A stretch of DNA of 64,000 bases from Candidatus Gastranaerophilales bacterium (GTDB taxonomy: Bacteria; Cyanobacteriota; Vampirovibrionia; Gastranaerophilales; Gastranaerophilaceae). Below the pieces are notes generated by a model that ran no database searches, was not told the DNA's origin, and was given only the letters and a program-made list of their open reading frames with translations. The translations under genes were made by a program, and so were the position numbers. The stretch is taken from contig CALUUP010000005.1 in the NCBI GenBank assembly GCA_944323985.1, positions 1 through 64,000 on the forward strand. Direction: 5' to 3'. This document shows positions 24,196 to 34,286 of the stretch, in pieces. Positions within the stretch are counted from its first letter, which is position 1, and every line of letters starts with the position of its first letter.

Positions 24196-27100
24196 ATGAA
24201 TAAAATTTTAAATAAATATATAATAATTTTAATATCTTTATACACGTTTTGGTTAATATGTTTACCATTTATATTTTCCAAGACGGTTCCTGTAGTTTGC
24301 GAAAATATATCAACTAATACAAATTACAATATCAAAGTAACAGAACCAAAATTAAGATTAAACATAATCCCTACGGCAAAAATCTCTGCCAATAAAATTG
24401 AAATCACAGAAAAAAAATCAAATGACAAAATCTTACTAAACAATTTTGAAATTACCACAAGAATTTTACCTCTTTTATCAGGTAAAATTCACATTAATAA
24501 TATTACAATTTCAAACTTACATATAAACGCAACCATAAAAAAAGAAATAGAACTTGATAAAAATTTTTTCAACAATTTATCTAAAACAAAAATTAAATGT
24601 GACAATTTTAACCTAAACGAATTTTCTGTTTCTTTATGGGAAAAAGATATAAAAACTCCAATCATATATACAGGAGAAAATGTACTTTTCGAAAATAAAA
24701 GCAGACACTTCAAACTCAATTTGGAAAGCAAAATTGATATAAATAATTCCGTTTCAAGTGCTAAAGCAAAATTATACCTTCCAAAAAATAATAATGTTCA
24801 TAAAAGTTCAATAGATGTACATTTAAAAAATTTCAATCTAAACCCGCTAGGTGAATATTTAAAACAATATTTACCACTAGAAATAAAAGAATTAAACGGA
24901 ATCGTTAATTTAGATATAAATAATTCTAATTTAAACGCAACAATAGAAAACTTTTCAGCAATTTCTAAAGACGATATAAAATCAATAAAATTTCCTAATA
25001 AACTTGAAATTAATTCACAATTTAATATAACAAGTAAAATCATAAATATTGAAAATATAGACATAAAATCAGCTAATATTCATACAATTTTAAAAGGAAA
25101 AATCTATAATTTTTTAGAAACAACCTTAACAACCTTAGATTTAAATGTACAAATTAACAAATCAAAAGTCGAAGATATAATCTCAATGCTTCCTGCATTA
25201 AACGTAGAAGAATTCAATTTATATAAATTAAAAAAATATAAATTCTACGGTAATGTTATCGGAAACTTTTCAATAATAGGAAATGTAAACGAACCAGAGA
25301 TACTTGGAGATGTTTATATTGATGATGGAATCTTAATAAAACCAATAAAAAACGCAAGCGGAGCTATTATAAAACTTAATTTCACAGGAAAATATCTAAA
25401 TTTTGACGTAACAGTTCCCGCAGGAGGTCTTGAAAGAGTTTGGGTAAAAGGCGGAGTAGAATTATACAATATAAAATATTCAGATATGCGAATTTGGAGT
25501 ACTAAAAATGTAGACTTACAACTTGCAGAAGAAAAAGTTGTCCCAATTCACGAAATCCTAAACTTTGTGATAGGTCCTGTACCTATAATGGATGTAAAAG
25601 GTAAAGGTAATATTGATATAACAGTAAAAGGAAATCGAGAAAACCCTCACGTCTGGGGATACTTAAACTTCTATAATGTAACAACATATTTTCTGGAAAT
25701 CCCCAATTTAATATTAAAAAATGCAGACGCAAAACTAACCTTTAATAACGAAATTGCAGTATTTAAAACTATAAAAGGTTTTGTTAATAACCAACCTTTC
25801 AATATTAACGGAAATTGCACACTTCAAGGTAAATTCGATTTTGATGTAAACTCTAACGGCCAAGACACCAATAAACTATATTCCGCTATAAAAACCTCAA
25901 CAATGATACCGGAAATTCAAAAAATCCTTCCAAAACTTGATATTTGCAAAGGTATTTCAAATATAAATTTAAAAGTATTCGGAGATGTTAAATACATAGA
26001 AGACTTGAAATTCAATAAAAACTTTTCAACTAAAGGAACTATAGAACTAATTAATAACACCTTCACTCAACAAGGTATTAGTATTCATAATACTAATGGA
26101 AAAATAAATTTAGACGGTTTAAATGCAAATGCCAATCTGACATCCTATATCGGAAATTCAAAACTAACAGCACAAGGAGAAATAAAAAATAATATCGCAA
26201 ACCTTAATATTAATATTCCAAACCTCAACTTATTTGATGTAATACCAAATTCACAAAATTACAAAAACGAAATAGGAAAAATAAATTTAAAAGTAGATTC
26301 TAAATATAACGGTAAAATAGATGAAATTGAATACGATAAAATAAACTTCATTGCAAAAATTATAAATACTCCAAATAATAAATTAAATTTATCGAACGGA
26401 GAAATAAAACTAAAAAATAACAAGCTTGAAATTAATAATTTAAAAGGTAATTATCTAGATGGAAAAAACTCATTCTATATAAACATTGAAGCTGATAATA
26501 TAATTTCAAACAACCCTCAAATTAACGGAAATCTTCAACTTAAAGAATTCAATTTAGAAAACATAAATACAATTTCAAATCTAGCAATACTTCCAAACGA
26601 AATAAAAAAACACTTAAAACAAATCACATTTGAGCGAGGAAAAATCAATTTAAATTGCCGTATAAATAACAATCGAATAAATGCATATACAGATTTAGGC
26701 GGAATTTGGTTTAAATATAATCCCCTAAACCTTCCAATAAAAATAGTGAACGGAAGTTTAATAATTAGAAGCAACAATTTACGATTAAACAAAATAAACA
26801 TACTGGCAGATGAAATGCCAATATTAATAGATGGAGAACTCTACGATATATTTAAATCACAAAAATTTGATTTATACTTCAATTCAAAACCAAAACAAGA
26901 ATTCATAGATAAATATATAAATAAAAACCAAATTTATCCTGTAAAAATAAAAGGAGATATTGTATATTCCGCAAATATTAAAGGCAGCAAAGACAACTTT
27001 AACCTAAAAGCAAACGCCCAATTAGCAAAAGATTCAAGCATATATCATCTCGGAGCAACAGTAGGAGATATAGAAAATTCAATAGTCTTAAATCTAGATA

Positions 27101-28542
27101 CAAGAATTATTAAACAAAATTTAATTCGAATAAAAGAATTTTCATATGATAAAATTATCACTTCTCAAAGTGGCAAACAGACTCATCTTAATATGCTAAA
27201 AGCAAAAGGTGGAATAGATGTTTATAAAGATGACTTAACATTCCACGATTTATATATAAAAACGAATACCCCAACCGATGCAAGAATATTTAACATAATT
27301 TTTAGAAAACCAAATATTAAACAAGGTCAATTTACATCAGATTTAAAATTTAATGGAACATTATCAAATCCAAAATTATTAGGAAGTTTTCATATTTTTG
27401 AAACAAATATTCCATTTTTAGATACAACAATGAAAAATATTACATTAGATTTTAAAGAAAAAAATATAGAAATATCAACACTTGGAGAGATTCTAGGTAA
27501 TGATATATCAATGAAAGGAACGATTAAAAACAAACTTACCCCACCATATTATGTAGAAAAAATTTATCTAACAACCAACCTATTAGACATAAATTACATT
27601 ATAAACAAATTAAAACTCTCTCAAGTTGATAATATCAAAACATTTGAAAGTTTTGAAGGATTTGATTTGGATACAATTATAATAAAAAATTTAGAACTTA
27701 ATGCAAATAGTGTACATTTAAAAAATATAATCGCCGAAAACTTTAAAGCTTATATATCACTAAATGAAAAACAAATTTTTAACGTAAATAACTTCAAATT
27801 TAATCTAGCCAAGGGAATTTTAAACGGAAAACTATCTTATAATTTAAAAAATTACAATACTACACTAAATCTTAAAGCAAAAGAAATAGATGCAAATGCC
27901 CTAAGTTATACCTTGTTTGAATTAAATAACCAAATTTATGGAGATTTAACCGGAGATATCAATTTAAATTGTAATGGTCTTAATTTCGAAAAATGTATGC
28001 AAACTTTAGATGGTAATTTAACCTTTGATGCAACAGATGGAAGAATGCCAAAACTAGGCTCTTTAGAATATTTATTAAGAGCAGGAAATCTAATAAAAAG
28101 TGGCATTACAGGCATATCAATAAACAATGTTATTGATATAATAACACCAATGAAAACCGGAGAATTCTCTAAAATTCACGGAGATATAAATATTAAAAAA
28201 GGTATTGCGGAAAATATCGAAATTACAACACAAGGAGAAAATTTAAATCTATTTATCAATGGAAGATATAATTTTTCAACATCAGATGCAAAAATGGAAG
28301 TTTTCGGATTATTATCCAAAAAAGTATCTACAATGTTTGGTCCAATTGGGAATTTATCATTAAATACACTATTTAATTCAATCCCTGGAGTTGATTTATC
28401 AAAGGATTCACAAATATTAGAAAACATAAATAAAATTCCAGGAATAGAATTATCAAGTAAAGCATATCGCAAATTTATTGCAGAAATTAGCGGTAATATA
28501 AACGGCGAAGATTATGTAACAAGCTTTAAATGGGTTAATTAA
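24196..28542 (+). CDS. Giant AsmA/TamB-like envelope protein
   Basis: A 1448-residue protein with one N-terminal membrane helix (YIIILISLYTFWLICLPFIF) and a very long run of beta-rich repeats, as in the AsmA-like superfamily (AsmA, TamB, YhdP). The AsmA N-terminal domain is visible near 35-110, and the C-terminal block (DGRMPKLGSLEYLLRAG near 1295, INGRYNFSTSDAKMEVFG near 1370) is typical of the AsmA_2/DUF3971-like end. Family members form groove-like bridges carrying lipids between inner and outer membrane. Here it fits lptA/lptC as envelope machinery. ATG at 24196 was chosen over an in-frame TTG at 24154, because it gives a correct membrane anchor. No ribosome site is evident; the region is AAT-codon rich. 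Confidence 0.78.
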   Translation: MNKILNKYIIILISLYTFWLICLPFIFSKTVPVVCENISTNTNYNIKVTEPKLRLNIIPTAKISANKIEITEKKSNDKILLNNFEITTRILPLLSGKIHINNITISNLHINATIKKEIELDKNFFNNLSKTKIKCDNFNLNEFSVSLWEKDIKTPIIYTGENVLFENKSRHFKLNLESKIDINNSVSSAKAKLYLPKNNNVHKSSIDVHLKNFNLNPLGEYLKQYLPLEIKELNGIVNLDINNSNLNATIENFSAISKDDIKSIKFPNKLEINSQFNITSKIINIENIDIKSANIHTILKGKIYNFLETTLTTLDLNVQINKSKVEDIISMLPALNVEEFNLYKLKKYKFYGNVIGNFSIIGNVNEPEILGDVYIDDGILIKPIKNASGAIIKLNFTGKYLNFDVTVPAGGLERVWVKGGVELYNIKYSDMRIWSTKNVDLQLAEEKVVPIHEILNFVIGPVPIMDVKGKGNIDITVKGNRENPHVWGYLNFYNVTTYFLEIPNLILKNADAKLTFNNEIAVFKTIKGFVNNQPFNINGNCTLQGKFDFDVNSNGQDTNKLYSAIKTSTMIPEIQKILPKLDICKGISNINLKVFGDVKYIEDLKFNKNFSTKGTIELINNTFTQQGISIHNTNGKINLDGLNANANLTSYIGNSKLTAQGEIKNNIANLNINIPNLNLFDVIPNSQNYKNEIGKINLKVDSKYNGKIDEIEYDKINFIAKIINTPNNKLNLSNGEIKLKNNKLEINNLKGNYLDGKNSFYINIEADNIISNNPQINGNLQLKEFNLENINTISNLAILPNEIKKHLKQITFERGKINLNCRINNNRINAYTDLGGIWFKYNPLNLPIKIVNGSLIIRSNNLRLNKINILADEMPILIDGELYDIFKSQKFDLYFNSKPKQEFIDKYINKNQIYPVKIKGDIVYSANIKGSKDNFNLKANAQLAKDSSIYHLGATVGDIENSIVLNLDTRIIKQNLIRIKEFSYDKIITSQSGKQTHLNMLKAKGGIDVYKDDLTFHDLYIKTNTPTDARIFNIIFRKPNIKQGQFTSDLKFNGTLSNPKLLGSFHIFETNIPFLDTTMKNITLDFKEKNIEISTLGEILGNDISMKGTIKNKLTPPYYVEKIYLTTNLLDINYIINKLKLSQVDNIKTFESFEGFDLDTIIIKNLELNANSVHLKNIIAENFKAYISLNEKQIFNVNNFKFNLAKGILNGKLSYNLKNYNTTLNLKAKEIDANALSYTLFELNNQIYGDLTGDINLNCNGLNFEKCMQTLDGNLTFDATDGRMPKLGSLEYLLRAGNLIKSGITGISINNVIDIITPMKTGEFSKIHGDINIKKGIAENIEITTQGENLNLFINGRYNFSTSDAKMEVFGLLSKKVSTMFGPIGNLSLNTLFNSIPGVDLSKDSQILENINKIPGIELSSKAYRKFIAEISGNINGEDYVTSFKWVN

Positions 28543-28575
28543 GTTTTACAAAAGTTAATAAAAGATAATATAAAT

Positions 28576-28604
28576 TTGCTAATCAAAAACTTTATGAGTA
28601 TAAT
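28576..28604 (+). promoter_or_regulatory. Promoter of glyQ
   Basis: TTGCTA (28576-28581), 17-bp spacer, TATAAT (28599-28604). Unlike the leaderless class, the ATG is 34 nt downstream and is preceded by a ribosome site (GAGGAAT). Confidence 0.6.
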
Positions 28605-28638
28605 AAGTGTACAAAATACAATAGAATGAGGAATATAG

Positions 28639-29517
28639 ATGGCTTTAAATTTTCAAGATTTAATATTGAACTTATCAAGATTTTGGTCCGACTATGGTTG
28701 TATAATTCAACAACCGTATGATATAGAAAAAGGTGCTTCAACAATGAACCCTGCGACATTTTTAAGAGCATTAGGTCCGGAGCCTTGGTCAACAGCAATG
28801 GTAGAACCTTGCAGACGTCCTACAGATGCCAGATACGGAGAAAACCCTAATCGTCTGGGACATTATTTTCAATATCAAGTAATTTTAAAACCATCACCAG
28901 ATAACGCTCAAGAATTGTATTTAAAAAGTCTTGAAGCAATGGGGATCGATTTATCTAAACACGACGTAAGATTTGTAGAAGATAACTGGGAATCTCCAAC
29001 CTTAGGCGCTGCAGGTGTAGGCTGGGAAGTATGGTTAGATGGAATGGAAATAACACAATTCACATATTTCCAACAAGTTGGAGGTTTAGAAGTTAAGCCT
29101 GTTGCTTTAGAAATTACATACGGACTTGAAAGAATTGCTATGTATATCCAAAACAAAGAATCTGTTTTTGATATTATGTGGAATAATGAATTAAAATACG
29201 GTGATATTTACCTTCAAAATGAAATCGAACAATCTAAATATAATTTTGAATATTCAGATGCGGACAGATTGTTCAGTTTATTTGACGCTTATCAAAAAGA
29301 AGTTGATAATTGTATAAATGCAGAACTTGTATTACCGGCTTATGATTATGTATTAAAATGCTCACATACTTTTAATCTTCTTGATGCAAGAGGAGTTATC
29401 AGTAAAGATGAAAGAATTAATTTCATAAATCGAGTTCGAACAATGGCATCTGCAGTTGCAAAACTATATGTTCAACAAAGAGAAAAACTAGGATTTCCTT
29501 TAATAAAAAACAAATAA
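28639..29517 (+). CDS. glyQ: Glycyl-tRNA synthetase alpha subunit
   Basis: A 292-residue catalytic alpha subunit of the alpha2-beta2 glycyl-tRNA synthetase. The class II motifs are clear: [17 protein letters not shown] near 11, [21 protein letters not shown] (split: [20 protein letters not shown]) near 56, and [21 protein letters not shown] (split: [20 protein letters not shown]) near 150. Length is normal. The beta subunit gene glyS does not follow; instead two permease genes lie downstream after 60 bp. Separate glyQ and glyS loci are usual in cyanobacteria. SD GAGGAAT. Confidence 0.95.
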   Translation: MALNFQDLILNLSRFWSDYGCIIQQPYDIEKGASTMNPATFLRALGPEPWSTAMVEPCRRPTDARYGENPNRLGHYFQYQVILKPSPDNAQELYLKSLEAMGIDLSKHDVRFVEDNWESPTLGAAGVGWEVWLDGMEITQFTYFQQVGGLEVKPVALEITYGLERIAMYIQNKESVFDIMWNNELKYGDIYLQNEIEQSKYNFEYSDADRLFSLFDAYQKEVDNCINAELVLPAYDYVLKCSHTFNLLDARGVISKDERINFINRVRTMASAVAKLYVQQREKLGFPLIKNK

Positions 29518-29577
29518 AATACTTATCGACGAAAACTAGAACATTGATAAGAACAAGCAAAAGAAAGGTAAATTTAG

Positions 29578-31206
29578 ATGACAAAAATTAATTTCACCTC
29601 TCCGTTATCACAAGTGTTAAAAAAAATGATAACAAGAAAAAATCCAGATGATGCATTAGCAAAAGCTGAATCAGGTGGTTTAGAAAAAACACTTGGAGTT
29701 TGGGATTTAATAATACTTGGGGTAGGTGCAATTATAGGTTCTGGAATTTTTGCAGTTGTTGGAATTGCAGCAGCGGGAAGTCCTGACGGAACTAGCCCGG
29801 GCGCAGGTCCTGCATTAATTATATCAATGGTTATTGCAGCGATAGCTTGTGTATTTTCAGCTCTTTGTTACAGTGAATTTGCTACAATGATTCCTGTTGC
29901 GGGCGGAGCTTATACATATACATTTGCTACATTAGGAGAATTTGCAGCTTGGATTGTCGGTTGGATTTTAATGTTAGAATACGCAATAGGATTTATTGCT
30001 GTTGCTTGTGCTTGGACAAATCACTTTTTACAATTTATCAAAGGTTTTTCAAATATACTTCCAGCTTGGTTTATAAATCCGCCTTTATGGCTTGTTAACG
30101 ATTTTAGATCAGCTGTTAAAGCTTACACTGCTCAAGGAATTGATTACCATTCTGTTATTCCTTCTATCGCAGGAATCCCAATTTGTGTAAACTTACCGGC
30201 CATCATTATGATAGGAATTACAACCTTAATTTTAGTAAAAGGAACAAAGGATTCTGCTAAAATGGCAGGATTAATGGTCGCAGTAAAATTAGGTGTTATC
30301 GCTTTATTTGTTCTTGCCGGAATGTTTTATGTAAAACCTGAAAATTGGACTCCTTTTGCACCAAATGGTTTTGAAGGTGTATTTATGGGGGCATTTATAA
30401 TATTTTTTGCATATATAGGATTTGACGCTCTAGCTACCGCTGCAGAAGAATGCAAAAATCCTCAAAAAGATTTACCTATTGGTATTTTAGGTTCTTTAAT
30501 TGTTACAACAGTTGTATATGTTTTAGTAGCATTAGTATTAACAGGAATGCAACCTACAAGCGGAGTTACAATTCCGGAAGGAATTTTTAAAGCTCCTATG
30601 GCCTATGCAATGACTGCAGTTCATCAAAATTGGGTTGCTGGGTTAATTTCAATAGGCTCTCTTGCAGGATTAACTTCTGTATTAATTGTTATGCATATGG
30701 CTTCTACAAGAGTTTTATTTGCAATGAGTAGAGATAATTTTTTACCGAAAGTTTTCCAAAAAATTCACCCTAAATTTAATACTCCACATATCCTCACAAT
30801 AACAGTAGGTATCGTTGGAATATTAGGTACATTAATTTTAGATTTAAATGTTGCGGCATCATTATGTAACTTTGGAACATTTACTTCTTTTATCATTGTA
30901 TGTGTTGCAATATTAATATTAAGAAAAGTAGATCCGAATAGACCAAGACCTTTTAAAGTTCCATTCTGTCCATTCTTACCAATTATGGGAATTCTATGTT
31001 GCGGAGGATTAATGATATTTTCAATGGTTATTGCCAAAGGTGATTCTGCAATATTATCAACTGAAATGTTCATAATATGGGTAATTATGGGTGCATTAAT
31101 TTATGGAACATACGGATATCAAAGTAACAGAAAAGCCGAAATTCTAGTTGAAAAAAACGAAAAAATAGCAGGAAAAGATGAACAAATTGAAGCAAGTATT
31201 AAATAA
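29578..31206 (+). CDS. APC-family amino acid permease, copy 1
   Basis: A 542-residue integral membrane transporter of the APC superfamily, closest in pattern to the YfnA/CAT cationic-type permeases. The first transmembrane helix carries LGVGAIIGSGIFAVVG near 47, the helix-break motif for substrate and ion binding; the sequence then shows about twelve helices, with WTPFAPNGFEGVFMGAFIIFFAYIGFDALATAAEE (shown in parts: WTPFAPNGFEG, FAYIGFDALATAAEE) near 258. The N-terminal 30 residues and the C-terminal 40 are charged and cytoplasmic. Substrate is probably a neutral or basic amino acid. Strongly similar to the next gene. Confidence 0.88.
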   Translation: MTKINFTSPLSQVLKKMITRKNPDDALAKAESGGLEKTLGVWDLIILGVGAIIGSGIFAVVGIAAAGSPDGTSPGAGPALIISMVIAAIACVFSALCYSEFATMIPVAGGAYTYTFATLGEFAAWIVGWILMLEYAIGFIAVACAWTNHFLQFIKGFSNILPAWFINPPLWLVNDFRSAVKAYTAQGIDYHSVIPSIAGIPICVNLPAIIMIGITTLILVKGTKDSAKMAGLMVAVKLGVIALFVLAGMFYVKPENWTPFAPNGFEGVFMGAFIIFFAYIGFDALATAAEECKNPQKDLPIGILGSLIVTTVVYVLVALVLTGMQPTSGVTIPEGIFKAPMAYAMTAVHQNWVAGLISIGSLAGLTSVLIVMHMASTRVLFAMSRDNFLPKVFQKIHPKFNTPHILTITVGIVGILGTLILDLNVAASLCNFGTFTSFIIVCVAILILRKVDPNRPRPFKVPFCPFLPIMGILCCGGLMIFSMVIAKGDSAILSTEMFIIWVIMGALIYGTYGYQSNRKAEILVEKNEKIAGKDEQIEASIK

Positions 31207-32707
31207 TTTATTAGAATGTAAAAGTCCTCAAGAATTAATTGATGAAGGTTCTAATTCAGAATTAAAGAAAACTTTAAATGTATTTGACTTAATTGTACTG
31301 GGAATAGGTGCAGTTGTTGGAACAGGCATTTTTACCATTATAGGAAGTGCTATAGTTGGAAGTTCTGACGGAGCAGGTGCAGGATCTGCCGTTGTAATTT
31401 CGATGATATTAGCAGCCATAGCAAGTGTTTTTTCAGCACTTTCTTATTCTGAAATAGCTTCTATGATTCCTGTTGCAGGAAGTGCATATACTTACACTTA
31501 CGCAACTATGGGAGAACTAATGGCTTGGATGGTTGGTTGGATTCTAATGCTTGAATATGCTATTGGAAATATTACTGTAGCTAGTGCGTGGACTGGATAT
31601 TTTGTACAATTCTTAAAAGGATTTAAACATATTTTACCAGCTTTTGTTGTAAATTGTCCGCTTTGGCTTAGAAATGATTATAGAACAATGTATGAAATAT
31701 GTAATAAATATGGTTGGGACGTTCACGATAAAATGCCATTTTTACATTTACCTTTCGGGTTTGAAATCCCTATAGCTATTAATTTCCCTGCAATAGCAAT
31801 TGTTCTATTTTTAACTATATTATTAATACGCGGAGTGAAAGAATCTACTAAAGTTGCAACAATAATGGTTGGAGTTAATATGTCCATAATATTATCCTTT
31901 ATTGTTGTAGGAGCTTTTTACATAAAACCTGAAAACTGGACACCTTTTGCTCCAAATGGATTAGAAGGAATTTTTACAGGTGCTTTCGTTATTTTCTTTG
32001 CTTATATCGGTTTTGATGCAATTTCAACCGCAGCTGAAGAAACAAAAAATCCTCAAAGAGATTTACCTATTGCAATTATGGGTACATTGATTTTATGTAC
32101 TATTTTGTATATACTAGTAGCTTTAGTTCTTACAGGAATTGTTCCTTTTAATGCTATTGACACTCAAGCACCATTAGCTCACGCTATGAGATTTATTAAT
32201 ATTAATTGGTATGCGGGATTAATTTCTATGGGAGCTTTATGTGCACTGACTTCTGTTCTACTTATTTATCAATTAGGTACAACTAGAATTCTTTTTGCAA
32301 TGAGTAGAGACAATTTTTTACCAAAATCTTTAACAACAATTCATAAAAAATTTAAAACTCCTCATGTTTTAACTTGGATTTCAGGACTTATTGTCATTAT
32401 TTGTGCTTTATTTATGGACTTAAATATTTCTGCTGAATTATGTAACTTTGGAACATTTACTTCATTTATTATAATCTGCATTGCGGTTTTAATTTTAAGA
32501 AAAACCGAACCTAATAGACCTAGACCTTTTAAAGTTCCATTCTGTCCTTGGTTTCCTATTATTGGCATTATAACTTGTCTTGGTTTAATGTATTGTAAAT
32601 TTAGTGCAAAAGCTACCTCTGCAATATATTTTATAATTTGGTTAATTATAGGAATTATTATATATGCCAGCTACAGCTATAAATCAAAAAGAAATAATGA
32701 TTTATAG
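31178..32707 (+). CDS. APC-family amino acid permease, copy 2
   Basis: A 509-residue paralogue of the preceding permease, with the same motifs (LGIGAVVGTGIFTIIG near 46 and FAYIGFDAISTAAEETKNPQRD near 267, shown as FAYIGFDAISTAAEE and TKNPQRD). Its ATG lies within the last 29 nt of copy 1, in another frame, after AGGAAAAG, so the two are coupled. Copy 2 is shorter at the C-terminus. The pair probably arose by tandem duplication and may differ in substrate: the external loop between helices 4 and 5 differs most (EICNKYGWDVHDKM here). Confidence 0.88.
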   Translation: MNKLKQVLNNLLECKSPQELIDEGSNSELKKTLNVFDLIVLGIGAVVGTGIFTIIGSAIVGSSDGAGAGSAVVISMILAAIASVFSALSYSEIASMIPVAGSAYTYTYATMGELMAWMVGWILMLEYAIGNITVASAWTGYFVQFLKGFKHILPAFVVNCPLWLRNDYRTMYEICNKYGWDVHDKMPFLHLPFGFEIPIAINFPAIAIVLFLTILLIRGVKESTKVATIMVGVNMSIILSFIVVGAFYIKPENWTPFAPNGLEGIFTGAFVIFFAYIGFDAISTAAEETKNPQRDLPIAIMGTLILCTILYILVALVLTGIVPFNAIDTQAPLAHAMRFININWYAGLISMGALCALTSVLLIYQLGTTRILFAMSRDNFLPKSLTTIHKKFKTPHVLTWISGLIVIICALFMDLNISAELCNFGTFTSFIIICIAVLILRKTEPNRPRPFKVPFCPWFPIIGIITCLGLMYCKFSAKATSAIYFIIWLIIGIIIYASYSYKSKRNNDL

Positions 32708-32748
32708 AAAATAAAACAAATACAGTATGATTTTTTCTAATAAAATGT

Positions 32749-32754
32749 TATAAT
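32749..32754 (+). promoter_or_regulatory. -10-like hexamer before the HD-GYP gene, predicted leaderless
   Basis: TATAAT (32749-32754) ends 7 nt before ATG at 32762. No convincing -35 and no ribosome binding site are seen. Confidence 0.5.
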
Positions 32755-32761
32755 TCCTATT

Positions 32762-33763
32762 ATGAGAATTGTAACTAATAAAGAATTAAGCAGTTATAAG
32801 GTTTTGCCTTTTGATTTATACACTGAAAACAAAGGAAAAATTTTACAAGCAGGAGAAGTCTTAACTCCAGGAAAGCTTATAATGCTAAAAAACTACATTA
32901 AAATTTACACTGAAGATTTTAATGAAGTTGAAAACTCAAATGATATTTTGGATAGCGATAGCAGTAATAGTGACAAAGGTTCAAAAATTATGAATTTTTC
33001 GTATGAAAACCTTGATGCCACTAATTTTGAAACTGTTATTAATAAAGATGCCTATGTAAAAATGGAAACTCAAGTTCGAATAAAATACTTTTATAAAAAA
33101 ACATTAGAACTATTAATGCAAGAATATTATGAAGAAGGTCTACTCAAATTAAATTCATTAGTTAGCATTATTAAAACTGAAATTTACAAACAATTAAACC
33201 GTTCAAGTAAAGGTTCAAAAATAAGATTTCTTGGTGAATACGAAATATGTCATCCGCTTAATGTTGCAATAATTTCAGGATTGATCGCACAAAAACTTGA
33301 ATTTTCAGCAATGAATATAGATCAAGTTATTTTAGCAGGTATACTTCACGATATTGGAAAGCTAAAAATCAAATTAAATGGTTCAGAAGCTTTACTAACA
33401 ATGGATGAAGAAGAAGTAAAGGAACATCCGATTATAGGATACAAATTAATAAAAGAAAAGTTTGAACTACCTGAAGAAATTGCAAAAGTAGCATTAGAAC
33501 ATCACGAAAACAATGATGGTTCTGGATATCCACAAGGACTTTCCAGTGACTATATATCCGAATACAGTCAAATAATCAATGTTGCCAATTACTATGACAA
33601 TCTGGCATTCAATAGAACACATACTCAAATACTAAATAACAAGGAAGCACTTAGAACAATGCTGGAAGTCGGCACTAAAAGATTTTCAGCAAAGATGCTA
33701 TACACCTTTATTCATATGTTTAATTATGATGACATAAAAGATTTCAACGATATGGTTGTATAA
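32762..33763 (+). CDS. HD-GYP domain protein, probable c-di-GMP phosphodiesterase
   Basis: A 333-residue protein. Residues about 155-320 carry the HD-GYP fold: metal ligand HPLNVAI near 162, LHDIGKLKIK near 195, KEHPIIGYKLI near 223, and HHENNDGSGYP near 250, with ADYYD-like NVANYYDNLAF near 279. These fit active enzymes that cleave c-di-GMP. The N-terminal 150 residues lack an obvious receiver domain. It would oppose c-di-GMP signalling through the PilZ protein at 6496. The stop codon is only 5 bp from the convergent fliN stop, leaving no room for a terminator. Confidence 0.85.
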   Translation: MRIVTNKELSSYKVLPFDLYTENKGKILQAGEVLTPGKLIMLKNYIKIYTEDFNEVENSNDILDSDSSNSDKGSKIMNFSYENLDATNFETVINKDAYVKMETQVRIKYFYKKTLELLMQEYYEEGLLKLNSLVSIIKTEIYKQLNRSSKGSKIRFLGEYEICHPLNVAIISGLIAQKLEFSAMNIDQVILAGILHDIGKLKIKLNGSEALLTMDEEEVKEHPIIGYKLIKEKFELPEEIAKVALEHHENNDGSGYPQGLSSDYISEYSQIINVANYYDNLAFNRTHTQILNNKEALRTMLEVGTKRFSAKMLYTFIHMFNYDDIKDFNDMVV

Positions 33764-33768
33764 AAAAT

Positions 33769-34272
33769 CTATTCATTCACATCTTTTGAATTTGAAGAAT
33801 TTGCGCCCAATGAATTTAATCTTCTTGCAGGATCTGTAATATGAGTAATTCTTAAACCAAAATTATCCTCTATTACTACAACTTCTCCATATGCAATTAA
33901 TTTTCCATTTGCATATAATTCTACAGGCTCTCCAGCTGCTTTATTAAGTGTAACAATAGAACCTTTTGTTAATTCTAAAACTTTTTTAATCGGTAACTCA
34001 GTTTTTCCAAGTTCTACTGTAAGCTGTAATTTTACATCCAATAAAATATTCAAATTTTGATTAGCAGGTCCCTTAACTTGATCTAAATCTTCAAAAGAAG
34101 CAAACTGAACCGGCTGAACAGTCACGGTTTTATCAAGTGATTCAGAAGTCATATTACCAACATCTTCCATATTTTCATCATTGTGAAGAAAATTTTCTTC
34201 CATTTCTGAAATATCATTTGATGTATTATCTTCCTCCGGATTATTACCTATTAAATCTTCATCATCAAACAT
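33769..34272 (-). CDS. fliN: Flagellar motor switch protein FliN
   Basis: A 167-residue FliN. The C-terminal SpoA domain (about 80-160) shows NLNILLDVKLQLTVELGKTE (20 residues) then VLELTKGSIVTLNK and LYANGKLIAYGEVVVIEDNFG, matching the family closely; the final segment is RITHITDPARRLNSL. The first 75 residues are an acidic, Asn-rich extension with no visible domain. FliN forms the base of the C-ring with FliM and sets motor switching. It ends a run fliL-fliM-fliN on the minus strand; SD AAAGGG. Confidence 0.93.
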   Translation of the reverse strand: MFDDEDLIGNNPEEDNTSNDISEMEENFLHNDENMEDVGNMTSESLDKTVTVQPVQFASFEDLDQVKGPANQNLNILLDVKLQLTVELGKTELPIKKVLELTKGSIVTLNKAAGEPVELYANGKLIAYGEVVVIEDNFGLRITHITDPARRLNSLGANSSNSKDVNE

Positions 34273-34286
34273 TTATAAAACCCTTT

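Noticed and set aside
28639-29517. Broken or fused glyQ/glyS
   Set aside because: glyQ is full length; missing glyS nearby is normal for cyanobacterium-like genomes with separate loci.
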